19,373 nucleotides of DNA from an uncultured Ruminobacter sp. (GCA_900767005.1 CAAFXL010000291.1:1-19373); one strand, 5' to 3'. Positions 1 to 6,919 are shown, counted from the stretch's first letter. The notes: generated by a model not told the origin, from the letters alone. Numbers and translations are program-made.

Positions 1-99
1 ATAGCCTTATAACTATACCTACTTATTCAATAATATATTATTTCATTTTACCAAAAAATTCAATTATTTTTAGAATTTATTTACTTACCATTTTATTTT

Positions 100-948
100 T
101 TAAAATGGAATATCTTTTTTTGTTCTATTCTTTAGTCTATAACTATCTCCTTCTACCTTTAAAATAGCCGTTGACATTTCCGCAATTCTATCGACTGTCT
201 TATCCATTATTCCTCTATTTTTAACTAATTCCTTAATGCTATAATTACTAGTAAAAATTGTAGGACATTTCATATTATATCGCTTATTTAATACATCAAA
301 CATTTTTTCTTGAAGCCATAAATCTTCTTCGCCATTTTGCACTCTTTCTGTTCCTAAGTCATCAATAAATAAGAAGTCAATAGTTGCTAATCTATTAATG
401 TAGTCATTTTCCGTTTGATTAGAATCTTTTTTGAAAGTACTACGTATCATCTTTGAAATTTCCATAAAGTTAGTAAATAGTACTTGATATCTATGTTCCA
501 TTAAGTAATTAGCCATACAAGCAGTTAAATGTGTTTTTCCTGTACCTTTATCACCATATAAGTAAATTCCCATTCCTTCATTAAATACTTTGTCAGCATT
601 TTCGCAATATCGTTTACACCTGATATAAGCAGTTTTGAATGAATCATTTTCTATTATTTCTGTTTCATCAAAATTAACATTCTTATATCTATCTCCAATT
701 AATGAAGCTACTTTTAAATTTTCGATTTCTTGTAGTCTTTCTCGTTGCCTTTCTTGGCGTTCTCTTTCTTGTATTTCTTGTTCTTGACATTTACATATAC
801 AACGTACAGTGCCAAATGAAACTTTAACACTACGAGCAGTATTGCATTTTTTACAATAGATCATATCCTCTTTTATGTATTCATCTTCTCTTATGTCGGT
901 TAGATCAAGTTTACTTCTTTCAATCATTTTGTTTAAAAAATCTTGCAT
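100..948 (-). CDS. DnaC/DnaI-like helicase loader ATPase
   Basis: AAA+ ATPase that would load the replicative helicase onto the phage origin, in the cytoplasm. Seen: an N-terminal zinc-ribbon-like cluster (C32, C35, C50, C52, C54), a Glu/Arg/Gln-rich helical linker at about 55-78, Walker A GDKGTGKT at 132-139, Walker B FLFIDDLG at 192-199 and a sensor-like TSN at 233-235. This order and the 282 aa length match phage DnaC/DnaI-type loaders. The ATG has a good ribosome site (AGGGGTG). It is the last gene of the minus operon in the window and directly follows the replisome organiser, the usual phage pairing. The family assignment is secure; which host helicase it loads is inference. Confidence 0.93.
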   Translation of the reverse strand: MQDFLNKMIERSKLDLTDIREDEYIKEDMIYCKKCNTARSVKVSFGTVRCICKCQEQEIQERERQERQRERLQEIENLKVASLIGDRYKNVNFDETEIIENDSFKTAYIRCKRYCENADKVFNEGMGIYLYGDKGTGKTHLTACMANYLMEHRYQVLFTNFMEISKMIRSTFKKDSNQTENDYINRLATIDFLFIDDLGTERVQNGEEDLWLQEKMFDVLNKRYNMKCPTIFTSNYSIKELVKNRGIMDKTVDRIAEMSTAILKVEGDSYRLKNRTKKDIPF

Positions 949-958
949 TATTACACCC

Positions 959-1837
959 CTATTCTAAATCAGCGTATTCACTACCATCACCATATTTTGA
1001 TGATTTAGGTTGTTGATTATTGTATGTAGGTTGATTAAATGTATTAGGTTTTTGGTTTAGATAACTTTCGAATTTATTATTAAATAGTGTTTGTGGTCTT
1101 AAATACATATCCATATTTGTATTCAACCACTCTTTCGTTTTAACATCTATAACCTTTTTAAAATTATCAATAGTAAATCCTTCTTTTAATCTAGCGTTAA
1201 TATGTTTAATAGTTTCTTTATTATTACTTCTAAAGCTCTTATTACTTTTACTATTTAAATAATCTATAATTTCTTTAATAATTTCAGAAGAAGATGGTTC
1301 TTCAACGATTCGTGGTACGATTCGTTCATTGTCATTGTCATTGTCATTCTCATTATCATTTTCTATTTCATTTTCATTAATAAATGATAATAATATATTC
1401 TTAATACCTTTATACATAGATTTTTCATTCTTTTCTATGTTAGCATTCATATAAGGAAGCATATGTTTATACACAGCTAATATTAATGACCTATCTTTTA
1501 CTTTCTCAAGTTCTTTTCTAATGCAATCTTCAACAGGTTTTCCACCTTTAATAATGCTATGTTTTAAAAAGTTTAAAATTGCTATTTCTTGAGTATTCTT
1601 ATTGTATATAATGTTTTTAAACCTATGTTCAAATCGTTCTATAATACTTTCTACGCTTTCTTTAGAATGGCCCATCTCAAATGCTATAACTCTTATTGGT
1701 AAATGATATATACCACATTGTTTTGAGTTAGGATTAGTTAATAAGTATAAAAAGAAATATCTATCTTCAGCAGAAAATTTTTCAGCAACTACATCATCTT
1801 TCCAAAAATCAACATCAATTACACGTTTAACACCCAT
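959..1837 (-). CDS. Phage replisome organiser, DnaD-like
   Basis: Origin-binding or primosome-organising protein that would recruit the DnaC-like loader encoded next. The N-terminal ~110 residues look like a winged-helix organiser domain. The C-terminal ~80 residues (from IIDYLNSKS to the YLRPQTLF region) match the conserved phage C-terminal domain of the TIGR02220/DnaD-like type. Between them is a low-complexity Asn/Asp/Glu linker coded by a short tandem repeat. I place the start at the ATG at 1837 (MGVKRVIDVDFW) because GGAGGAATTAAA stands just upstream; an ATG at 1858 would lie upstream of that site. The ribosome site lies inside the last codons of the HNH gene, so the two genes are probably translationally coupled. 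Confidence 0.88.
   Translation of the reverse strand: MGVKRVIDVDFWKDDVVAEKFSAEDRYFFLYLLTNPNSKQCGIYHLPIRVIAFEMGHSKESVESIIERFEHRFKNIIYNKNTQEIAILNFLKHSIIKGGKPVEDCIRKELEKVKDRSLILAVYKHMLPYMNANIEKNEKSMYKGIKNILLSFINENEIENDNENDNDNDNERIVPRIVEEPSSSEIIKEIIDYLNSKSNKSFRSNNKETIKHINARLKEGFTIDNFKKVIDVKTKEWLNTNMDMYLRPQTLFNNKFESYLNQKPNTFNQPTYNNQQPKSSKYGDGSEYADLE
1326..1362. repeat. Hexamer tandem repeat coding an Asn-Asp/Glu linker
   Basis: Six near-identical 6-bp units (tcattg and variants) in the replisome organiser gene. On the minus strand they read AAT-GAn codons, giving alternating Asn and Asp/Glu. Unit-number change would lengthen or shorten the linker between the two domains without a frameshift. Confidence 0.75.
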
Positions 1838-1838
1838 T

Positions 1839-2372
1839 TTAATTCCTCCAATTTCCATTATGTTCTTTTAAATGGCACTTTCTACATAAAGTTATTCCAT
1901 TTTCAATATCATATCTTAATTCTTTATCTTTACAATTTTCCCATCTAATTATATGATGAGCTTGTAAATATTTTTTTGATCCGCACGATTTACATTCATA
2001 ATTATCTCTTTCAAAAACTTTACTTCTCCATAATTTATATCTATAAGAATTTCTATCATGTTTATCAAGCCAAAAAGGAATAATTAGTATTTTATTTTGT
2101 TTCCTACATATAAACCCATATTTTTCTAGAATATTCAAAATATAACCTATATCATCATTTTTATATCTCAATAATGTTTTAATTGTATTGTCGGTTAAAT
2201 TATCTAAAAATTTAAAACTATATTCTAGAAAGCCATTGTTGTAATGAGCTTTATCAATCAATTTTAACCAAATTATAATTATAGAATCAGAACCTTCTTC
2301 TTGTTCGAGTTGAATAAATTTATCATCATCTATAATATGTGCCATACATTTTATTGTCTTTTCATTGAGCAT
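1839..2372 (-). CDS. HNH endonuclease with replisome-organiser-like N-terminus
   Basis: 177 aa. Residues ~1-100 (DDDKFIQLEQEEGSDSIIII, then WLKLIDKAHYNNG) resemble the N-terminal winged helix of phage replisome organisers. Residues ~108-175 are a complete HNH nuclease: C127/C130, HH at 139-140, N158, C163/C166 and H171, with the usual VFERDNYECKSCG opening. The normal organiser C-terminus is missing and the nuclease takes its place. The ATG follows a strong site (TAGGAGG). Its last codons supply the ribosome site of the true organiser downstream. A structured leader RNA precedes it. It may be a homing-type nuclease that captured an organiser domain, or a nuclease directed to the origin; the domain assignment is firmer than either role. 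Confidence 0.82.
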   Translation of the reverse strand: MLNEKTIKCMAHIIDDDKFIQLEQEEGSDSIIIIWLKLIDKAHYNNGFLEYSFKFLDNLTDNTIKTLLRYKNDDIGYILNILEKYGFICRKQNKILIIPFWLDKHDRNSYRYKLWRSKVFERDNYECKSCGSKKYLQAHHIIRWENCKDKELRYDIENGITLCRKCHLKEHNGNWRN

Positions 2373-2390
2373 ATCATAACCTCCTATAAA

Positions 2391-2538
2391 ACGAAAAACA
2401 CCACTCTAGGAAGTAGGAGTTCCTATAATGGTGTTAAAATATAATCGGCAGCATATTTAAAGTCTACCTAGATAGCATCTCCTACATGCTACCGAATATA
2501 TAATTGTTTTCGTTTAGATAGCTCATGACTTCTATCTA
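2391..2538 (-). ncRNA. Structured leader RNA or small RNA upstream of HNH gene
   Basis: About 148 nt from the predicted start near 2538 to the U-run at ~2391. It holds hairpin 1 (TAGATAG/CTATCTA, 2515-2538), hairpin 2 (TAGCAT stem, loop GTAGGAG, 2473-2491) and hairpin 3 (TAGGAA/TTCCTA, loop CTCCTAC, inside the terminator). The two 7-nt loops are perfectly complementary. An alternative 9-bp stem pairs 2486-2494 with 2446-2454 and excludes hairpin 2. Also, AACGAAAA near the 5' side can pair with TTTTCGTT at the terminator tail. I do not recognise a known riboswitch class. It may be an attenuator for the HNH gene or a stand-alone RNA. Confidence 0.6.
2397..2435 (-). terminator. Rho-independent terminator or attenuator
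   Basis: Outer stem AACACCA/TGGTGTT, inner stem TAGGAA/TTCCTA, loop CTCCTAC, then TTTTTCGTTTT on the minus strand. It stands between the internal promoter and the HNH ribosome site, so it would end or attenuate transcription before the gene. The loop could also pair with the TAGGAG of the HNH ribosome site. Confidence 0.7.
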
Positions 2539-2544
2539 CTTAAT

Positions 2545-2572
2545 ATTATACTTAAATAATATTCTTTTTCAA
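2545..2572 (-). promoter_or_regulatory. Internal sigma-A-type promoter
   Basis: -35 TTGAAA (2567-2572) and a perfect -10 TATAAT (2545-2550) with a 16-bp spacer, reading to the left. The predicted start falls at the first base of hairpin 1 of the leader RNA. It would give the HNH, organiser and loader genes transcription independent of the upstream operon. Confidence 0.65.
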
Positions 2573-2587
2573 CTCATTTTTTATTAT

Positions 2588-2605
2588 AGTTTACTTTTTG
2601 AAGCG
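2588..2605 (-). repeat. Recurrent 18-bp element, copy 1
   Basis: Plus strand agtttactttttgaagcg. Same element in gaps at 8254-8271, 9999-10016 and 15911-15928, always in this orientation. It lies just upstream of the internal promoter at 2545-2572. Candidate operator or promoter element. Confidence 0.6.
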
Positions 2606-2631
2606 ATAACCACATTTTGGACATACAATTT

Positions 2632-3555
2632 TTATTCTACATCCTCATCTTCTTTAAATGATAATCCCATTTCTCTAAGTTTCAATTCAACTTCTTTTAA
2701 TGATTTTCTACCAAGATTTCTAACTTTCATCATATCATCTCTAGTTTTTGAAATTAAATCTCTTACAGTATGGATATTACATCGTTTTAAACATTTATAT
2801 GATCTAACTGATAAATCTAATTCTTCAATAGTTATATCTTCATGTTTTATTGGTCTATCACTATATGCATCTAATATACTATGACATAACTCTAATAATT
2901 CTTCGGTAATTTCGTGATTTCTAATCCATTCAATAATTAAATCATAACCGATTTTTTCTTTGAATTCTTTAATGATTTCTTCTTTTTCATTAATTGATAT
3001 TAATTCAAATTTATCTTTTCCTTGAATCAATAATTCTTTACCGCTATGTTCGATCTTCCTAATTGCTTTTCTTATTATTTGATTGACTCTTTCTCTTGTT
3101 ATATTTAAATATTTACCGACACTTTCTAAATTTCTCACTTCTTTATAATAAGCTTTTAAACAATAAATTTCTCTATCAGTTAAATTGGATTTTTCTATCG
3201 CTTTATCAAAGTTAGTTTCGAAATTAGGAATAATCTCATTATAATAATTTCCATATGATTCAGGAGTGATATCTAATTGTAATAATAATGTTTCTGGGTA
3301 TTCTAAATGATCGTTATTTTTATTAAACTCTTTCATTGATTGTTTCTTTTGTAATCTAGCTTTAGCGACACAATCTATATAATATTGTTTAAATGTTCTA
3401 GCTTCTTCTAGTGTAGCAAACGTATTTCTAACACATATTCTCTCTTTATTTGCTCTAACCATATATCTGGTGACTCCAGATTCAGGTTGTTTATATTTAT
3501 AAATTAATTCTTCCACTCTTTCCATTTGATTTATGGTGTATGCGTATTTACTCAT
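2632..3555 (-). CDS. Sigma-70 region 4 / RNA polymerase alpha-CTD fusion regulator
   Basis: 307 aa, probable phage transcription regulator acting on host RNA polymerase. Residues ~28-66 resemble the small AP2-like arm domain of integrases (positively charged, then TFATLEEARTF). Residues ~124-170 (LTDREIYCLKAYY, GKYLNITRERVNQIIRKAIRK) are a clear sigma-70 region 4 helix-turn-helix. Residues ~242-300 (IEELDLSVRSYKCLKR, VRNLGRKSLKEVELKLREMG) are a clear alpha C-terminal domain with its helix-hairpin-helix. Regions 2 and 3 of a full sigma factor are absent. The ATGA overlap with the upstream gene and the GAGGAGG site fix the start. By its parts it should bind DNA and perhaps polymerase or a sigma factor. 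Whether it activates, appropriates or inhibits is unknown. Confidence 0.85.
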   Translation of the reverse strand: MSKYAYTINQMERVEELIYKYKQPESGVTRYMVRANKERICVRNTFATLEEARTFKQYYIDCVAKARLQKKQSMKEFNKNNDHLEYPETLLLQLDITPESYGNYYNEIIPNFETNFDKAIEKSNLTDREIYCLKAYYKEVRNLESVGKYLNITRERVNQIIRKAIRKIEHSGKELLIQGKDKFELISINEKEEIIKEFKEKIGYDLIIEWIRNHEITEELLELCHSILDAYSDRPIKHEDITIEELDLSVRSYKCLKRCNIHTVRDLISKTRDDMMKVRNLGRKSLKEVELKLREMGLSFKEDEDVE

Positions 3556-3752
3556 TTTTTAAATTCCTCCTCTAATATTTCGCTTATTTCATATAGTTGT
3601 TCAACGCTATCATTATACTCTTTACCATTTTTAAATGTACAGATGGCATAGATATTCTTTAACACTTCTCTAAAATGTTTATTTTCTTTTTCTAATAAAT
3701 CTATATATACATTCATTACTTCACGTTCTTCCTCATCTATATAAGGTCTCAT
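3552..3752 (-). CDS. Small coiled-coil phage protein, paralogue A
   Basis: 66 aa, unrecognised. A helical N-terminus (DLLEKENKHFREVLKNIY) precedes a conserved block IC-F-NGK-Y-D-EQ. The same pattern occurs in the gene at 6289-6465, so the two are paralogues from an internal duplication. It overlaps the regulator start by 4 nt (ATGA) and begins inside the stop of the broken gene upstream, so it is read as part of a tightly coupled operon. Acidic and soluble; function unknown. Confidence 0.75.
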   Translation of the reverse strand: MRPYIDEEEREVMNVYIDLLEKENKHFREVLKNIYAICTFKNGKEYNDSVEQLYEISEILEEEFKK

Positions 3753-3886
3753 TGTTTTAACTCCTCAATTAATTCATTGTACCATCTATTATCTACGTCT
3801 AATTCACACCACCAAAGGCATCTAGCATTTGCACCAAACCAATCGCCTGAGTGTCAAGTATAATTTACTTTATATTTTTTCTTCAT
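3749..3886 (-). pseudogene. Nonsense-interrupted paralogue of the 4422-4610 gene
   Basis: From the ATG at 3886 the frame reads MKKKYKVNYT, then TGA (3854-3856), then 34 more sense codons (HSGDWFGANARCLWWCELDV and on) before a TGA that overlaps the next start. The intact gene at 4422-4610 begins MKKKYRVNYTWHSGECFGA, so the internal TGA stands exactly where TGG for Trp is expected. The ribosome site and upstream bases are also similar to that gene. Four TGG Trp codons follow in the same frame, so TGA is not the normal Trp codon here. Most likely a recent nonsense mutation; read-through is possible. Confidence 0.7.
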
Positions 3887-4241
3887 TTTCTAGTTCCTTT
3901 CTATCTAATGACCACGTTTTACCATAGTCTTCAAATGATAAAACATAATAAAATACATCATTACCTATAATAAATTCTTTATTTTCTAAATCTATTGAAG
4001 CAGAACCGCTAAATTTTTCTTCAATAATATTATTAGAATTAGAATAAACTTTATAAAACTTCTTATTTATGTTTATATTATTATTTACCTTAAACAAAGT
4101 AATTAAATCAATTCCTAATTCTTCTTCAATATCTTCTAATTTTCCTAATTTATAGACTAAATCATAATAGTTTTTATTCGTTTCTCGTTCATATTGAGGG
4201 AAGTATTGTCCCATGCTGTTTTTCTTTGTTAATCTATTCAT
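3870..4241 (-). CDS. Conserved phage hypothetical protein (MNRLTKK family)
   Basis: 123 aa. The opening MNRLTKK-SMGQY, followed by YDLVYKLGKLEDIEEELG, is typical of a small protein family common in Firmicute phages with no known role. The rest (residues ~50-123) is a beta-rich segment, Asn-rich in part. Ribosome site GAGGTG. It overlaps the gene upstream by 8 nt and the broken gene downstream by 17 nt. No catalytic motif seen. Confidence 0.78.
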   Translation of the reverse strand: MNRLTKKNSMGQYFPQYERETNKNYYDLVYKLGKLEDIEEELGIDLITLFKVNNNININKKFYKVYSNSNNIIEEKFSGSASIDLENKEFIIGNDVFYYVLSFEDYGKTWSLDRKELENEEKI

Positions 4242-4425
4242 TTTCTTTCACCTCAATTTCTTGATCTAGGAATTTATCAGAATATAATTCTTTATGTTCT
4301 ATCCAAAGATTCTCGTCCATACAAAAACAAGCAACAAATCTACATGGGCATTCAGAACAACCATCTTGATCTCCACAAAATTTAAACAATTCTTCCAAAG
4401 TCAAATCTCTTATTTTCTTTTTCAT
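4234..4425 (-). CDS. Small Cys-rich phage protein
   Basis: 63 aa. Six cysteines lie at the centre (CGDQDGCSECPCRFVACFC), a likely zinc-binding knot, after a short helix LTLEELFKF. This layout is common in tiny phage early proteins of unknown role. The start has site AGAAGGTG and overlaps the upstream stop by 4 nt. Confidence 0.75.
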   Translation of the reverse strand: MKKKIRDLTLEELFKFCGDQDGCSECPCRFVACFCMDENLWIEHKELYSDKFLDQEIEVKENE

Positions 4426-4610
4426 TCTTCTAACACCTTCTTAATCGAATTAATACTGCAATATGATCCATCAATATTTTCTTCTTCAAAATAGTATTTC
4501 CAAGAATCTAAGTCGCTTTCTTCAATCTCAACAATAGTTTCTTTATCAATTCTTGCACCAAAGCATTCACCTGAATGCCAAGTATAATTCACTCTATATT
4601 TCTTTTTCAT
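4422..4610 (-). CDS. Small phage protein, intact copy of a duplicated gene
   Basis: 62 aa, unrecognised. Begins MKKKYRVNYTWHSGECFGA, repeated almost exactly in the broken gene at 3749-3886; the two differ after about residue 20. The rest is acidic (IVEIEESDLDSWKYYFEEEN). Site AAAGGAG. Overlaps both neighbours by 4 nt, so it is translationally coupled. Confidence 0.74.
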   Translation of the reverse strand: MKKKYRVNYTWHSGECFGARIDKETIVEIEESDLDSWKYYFEEENIDGSYCSINSIKKVLEE

Positions 4611-4867
4611 CTTCTAGCTCCTTTTTTATAACGTAGTAATTCTTTTCTAAACTTTTTAGAATAACTATCTAATATTTCTTCTAATGCAATTTGATTTATT
4701 TGTTCATGACCTAATGGGTCAACAACGTACCAATCTTCTCCAAGTAAATATTTAATTATAAAATGGACAAACTCTCTATCAGTAATCCCTGTGCAATAGA
4801 TATTGCCTTTGTCTTCTCTTTTACTTTCTTTTTCTTTAATAAAATCAATGTATGAATTACTATTCAT
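4607..4867 (-). CDS. Conserved phage hypothetical protein
   Basis: 86 aa. The segment TDREFVHFIIKYLLGEDWYV, then VDPLGHEQINQIALEEILD, is a pattern I know from many small phage and prophage proteins in Firmicutes without an assigned function. N-terminus polar, C-terminus strongly basic (KKFRKELLRYKKGARR). Site GAAGGAG; ATGA overlap with the next gene. Confidence 0.77.
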   Translation of the reverse strand: MNSNSYIDFIKEKESKREDKGNIYCTGITDREFVHFIIKYLLGEDWYVVDPLGHEQINQIALEEILDSYSKKFRKELLRYKKGARR

Positions 4868-5259
4868 TTTCTAACTCCTTCAATAATATTTTTAATAATA
4901 TCTTCTAAAATTTCTTTTTTTCTTTCAATTTCACTTGGAGAATCGGTTATATCATAGCCTAATATTTTTCTACCATCAGGAAATATATAAACTTCAACAC
5001 CAGTTTTTTTTAAATATAGAAGATCTTCTTTTAATCTTTTATAATTTTTATTAAGTTCATTATATTCTTCTAATAATACATCATAATCACCCTTAAAGTC
5101 CTTATAATGTTCTTCTACGCCTTTTTTAATATGTGCTTGATATTCTTTTAACTCTTTCTTCCTGAGTTTGTTTTCTTTTTCAAGATCATTTCTTTCTTTC
5201 AATACTTTATCATATTGTATTTGAAGCTCTTTCAATTCTTTCTCGATGTCATTATTCAT
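4864..5259 (-). CDS. Coiled-coil phage protein
   Basis: 131 aa. Residues ~1-85 are an almost continuous Lys/Glu coiled coil (KELKELQIQYDKVLKERNDL and on). A short predicted strand-turn follows (VEVYIFPDGRKILGYDIT), then a second helix to the C-terminus. No enzyme motif. Possibly a structural or oligomerising partner. Site AAAGGAG, ATGA overlap with the downstream gene. Confidence 0.75.
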   Translation of the reverse strand: MNNDIEKELKELQIQYDKVLKERNDLEKENKLRKKELKEYQAHIKKGVEEHYKDFKGDYDVLLEEYNELNKNYKRLKEDLLYLKKTGVEVYIFPDGRKILGYDITDSPSEIERKKEILEDIIKNIIEGVRK

Positions 5260-5263
5260 TTTT

Positions 5264-5617
5264 TTACTCCTTTATCTTTAACATACAATCAGTTTTTGTG
5301 TTTTTTTGACTATCATATAATTTATTATAATATTCACTTATAATTTTAAATAATCTTATTTCTTGATATGTGATAGTAGGATATTGTGGAAGATAACTAG
5401 ACGTATTTATTCTTATTCCATCAAGAGTAGTTTCGCATTCTAATATATTGTAAATAATATCTCTTTTTTCGTCATAATATCTTTTCCAAAATACGTGTCC
5501 CCAATCCCAAGACATATATCTATTAGTGTACCACCCGTATTTATTCATAAGTTTATTTACTGCATTATTTATTTTTTTATCTCCATATATATCCATTTTT
5601 AATTTTCTTTTGCTCAT
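5264..5617 (-). CDS. Hypothetical phage protein
   Basis: 117 aa, not recognised. Rich in Tyr, Trp and Asn with a basic start (MSKRKLKMDIYGDKK). Middle motif SWDWGHVFWKRYYDEKRD. No membrane segment, zinc site or nuclease motif. Begins 1 nt after the upstream stop with site TAGAGGTG, so it is part of the operon. Confidence 0.7.
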   Translation of the reverse strand: MSKRKLKMDIYGDKKINNAVNKLMNKYGWYTNRYMSWDWGHVFWKRYYDEKRDIIYNILECETTLDGIRINTSSYLPQYPTITYQEIRLFKIISEYYNKLYDSQKNTKTDCMLKIKE

Positions 5618-5618
5618 A

Positions 5619-6101
5619 TCAATACACCTCTAAATCTTCTATGTCATCTTGCAAAACTTCAATATCGTATATTACATCTTCTAATTTTTCGACAACCTCA
5701 TCGATCAAATCGTTATTGTTTTCAATTGTTTCTTTAAGCTCATCAACACGGCTTTCATTTATATCGCTATATCTATCACCTAAATTATTTTTTATTTCAT
5801 CTATGCTATTAGAAATATCTTTTAATTTTTCATATATACTTTCTTTATTTTCATAAATCACATGTCTTTCGCTATCTAGTTTTTCACTTGAAATTTTGCC
5901 GAATAAATATTGATAAAATATATCTTTCATAAGTTCTTCGTTGTATTGTTCGTTCCACTCTTTGCCATTTCTTTCTTTCCACGTTTTGATACAATGAGGG
6001 CAATATGGAACACCTGTGTATCTCCAACCATATTTCCAAAAATCAGTTGGATTAAGTGATAATCTAGTACCACAATTTGAACATTGTAATTCAATCATCA
6101 T
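5619..6101 (-). CDS. Zinc-ribbon plus coiled-coil phage protein
   Basis: 160 aa. N-terminal zinc ribbon: CSNC (C8/C11 region) and CPHC about 22 residues later. Then a basic linker and, from ~75, a long acidic coiled coil rich in Asp/Glu/Asn (ESIYEKLKDISNSIDEIKNN and on). Could be a small DNA- or protein-binding adaptor; no function known. Strong site TAGGAGG lies inside the 3' end of the gene upstream. Confidence 0.74.
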   Translation of the reverse strand: MMIELQCSNCGTRLSLNPTDFWKYGWRYTGVPYCPHCIKTWKERNGKEWNEQYNEELMKDIFYQYLFGKISSEKLDSERHVIYENKESIYEKLKDISNSIDEIKNNLGDRYSDINESRVDELKETIENNNDLIDEVVEKLEDVIYDIEVLQDDIEDLEVY

Positions 6102-6105
6102 TTTA

Positions 6106-6285
6106 TTACCTCCTACATTTTATGGCTTCATTTATGCCACGCCAAATGTCATCTTCTATTCTTTTCTCAGTTTTCTCTCTGTACTTGGCCTTTTGCAATT
6201 CTTTTTTATATTCTAAATATTTTTCACATTTGGAATGACACCCTACATGCCTATCTTTACAATCTTTACATGGTGCAATATTCAT
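6106..6285 (-). CDS. Small CxxC zinc-finger-like phage protein
   Basis: 59 aa. Starts MNIAPCKDCKDRHVGCHSKC, giving four Cys (6, 9, 16, 20) plus His, a likely zinc site, followed by a basic helix (EKYLEYKKELQKAKYREKTE). The same short layout is very common in Firmicute phages, function unknown. ATG follows AGGAGTATAGAGT. Its last codons (AGG AGG) form the ribosome site of the next gene. Confidence 0.8.
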   Translation of the reverse strand: MNIAPCKDCKDRHVGCHSKCEKYLEYKKELQKAKYREKTEKRIEDDIWRGINEAIKCRR

Positions 6286-6288
6286 ACT

Positions 6289-6465
6289 CTATACTCCTAA
6301 TACTTCCTCTATATCAATAATTTGTTCTATTGCATCTTTATAATCTTTTCCATTCCTAAAGTTGCAAATATCGTATATCTTTTTTAATTTACCAATTAAA
6401 ACCTTATTCTCATTTTCCAAAACTTCTAAATAAGATTTAAGTGCTTCTAAATCTTCATAATTCAT
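6289..6465 (-). CDS. Small coiled-coil phage protein, paralogue B
   Basis: 58 aa from the ATG at 6465, chosen over one at 6504 because AAAGGAAACAG stands upstream and it overlaps the preceding stop. Paralogue of 3552-3752: both have LE-ENK, LK-IY-IC-F-NGK-Y-D and EQ-IEE-L. Probably a helical hairpin. Function unknown. Confidence 0.74.
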   Translation of the reverse strand: MNYEDLEALKSYLEVLENENKVLIGKLKKIYDICNFRNGKDYKDAIEQIIDIEEVLGV

Positions 6466-6700
6466 TTTCTGTTTCCTTTTTATTGCTTTTAATTGCTTCT
6501 TCAATTACTTTATCAAACTTCATTTCTTGATACTTTAAATAATCAATACCTGTCATTTCTTCAAATTTATCAATTTGCTTTTGAGCGTGTTTTCTAAAAT
6601 TATAATCTTGAATCTTTTCTTTAATCTTGTCTACTAGGTATATTGAGAATGAAATTATACCTATAAAATAGAAAATATACTTTAATACTTCAATATTCAT
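6455..6700 (-). CDS. Single-pass membrane protein, small
   Basis: 81 aa. Residues ~5-23 (VLKYIFYFIGIISFSIYLV) form one hydrophobic helix, followed by a basic stretch (DKIKEKIQDYNFRKHAQKQ), suggesting an N-out/C-in anchor with a cytoplasmic helical tail. No signal cleavage site. Not a recognised holin: only one segment and wrong context. Function unknown. Confidence 0.72.
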   Translation of the reverse strand: MNIEVLKYIFYFIGIISFSIYLVDKIKEKIQDYNFRKHAQKQIDKFEEMTGIDYLKYQEMKFDKVIEEAIKSNKKETENEL

Positions 6701-6712
6701 TATTCCTCCTCA

Positions 6713-6919
6713 TTATTTAATATTTTCTAAACCACTTGTATAGGTTCTTATTTTTTCTATTTCAAATACTTCTACTTGGCAATATGTATTTGAGTATTTG
6801 TCTTTAAACTCTTCTGCTTGTTTTAAAGCAGCTTCTTTACCAGTGACAAACTTTGTTAAAGTTTGCATATAATTATTGTTAATCAAATAATTTACTAAAA
6901 TTAAATATTGTTGTTCCAT
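6713..6919 (-). CDS. Small hypothetical phage protein
   Basis: 68 aa from the ATG at 6919 (MEQQYLILVNYLINNNYMQT), preferred over one at 6949 because AAAGGAGG precedes it. Pattern is strand, helix (GKEAALKQAEEFKDKY), strand (CQVEVFEIEKI), a fold of many tiny phage proteins. Function unknown. Confidence 0.72.
   Translation of the reverse strand: MEQQYLILVNYLINNNYMQTLTKFVTGKEAALKQAEEFKDKYSNTYCQVEVFEIEKIRTYTSGLENIK

Noticed and set aside
2373..2590. Group I intron or HEARO-type RNA linked to the HNH gene
   Set aside because: No recognisable intron core, and the protein has no RuvC part as in IscB, so neither class is supported.
3749..3886. TGA as a Trp codon (code 4)
   Set aside because: TGG is used for Trp throughout and many genes stop at TGA in ATGA overlaps.
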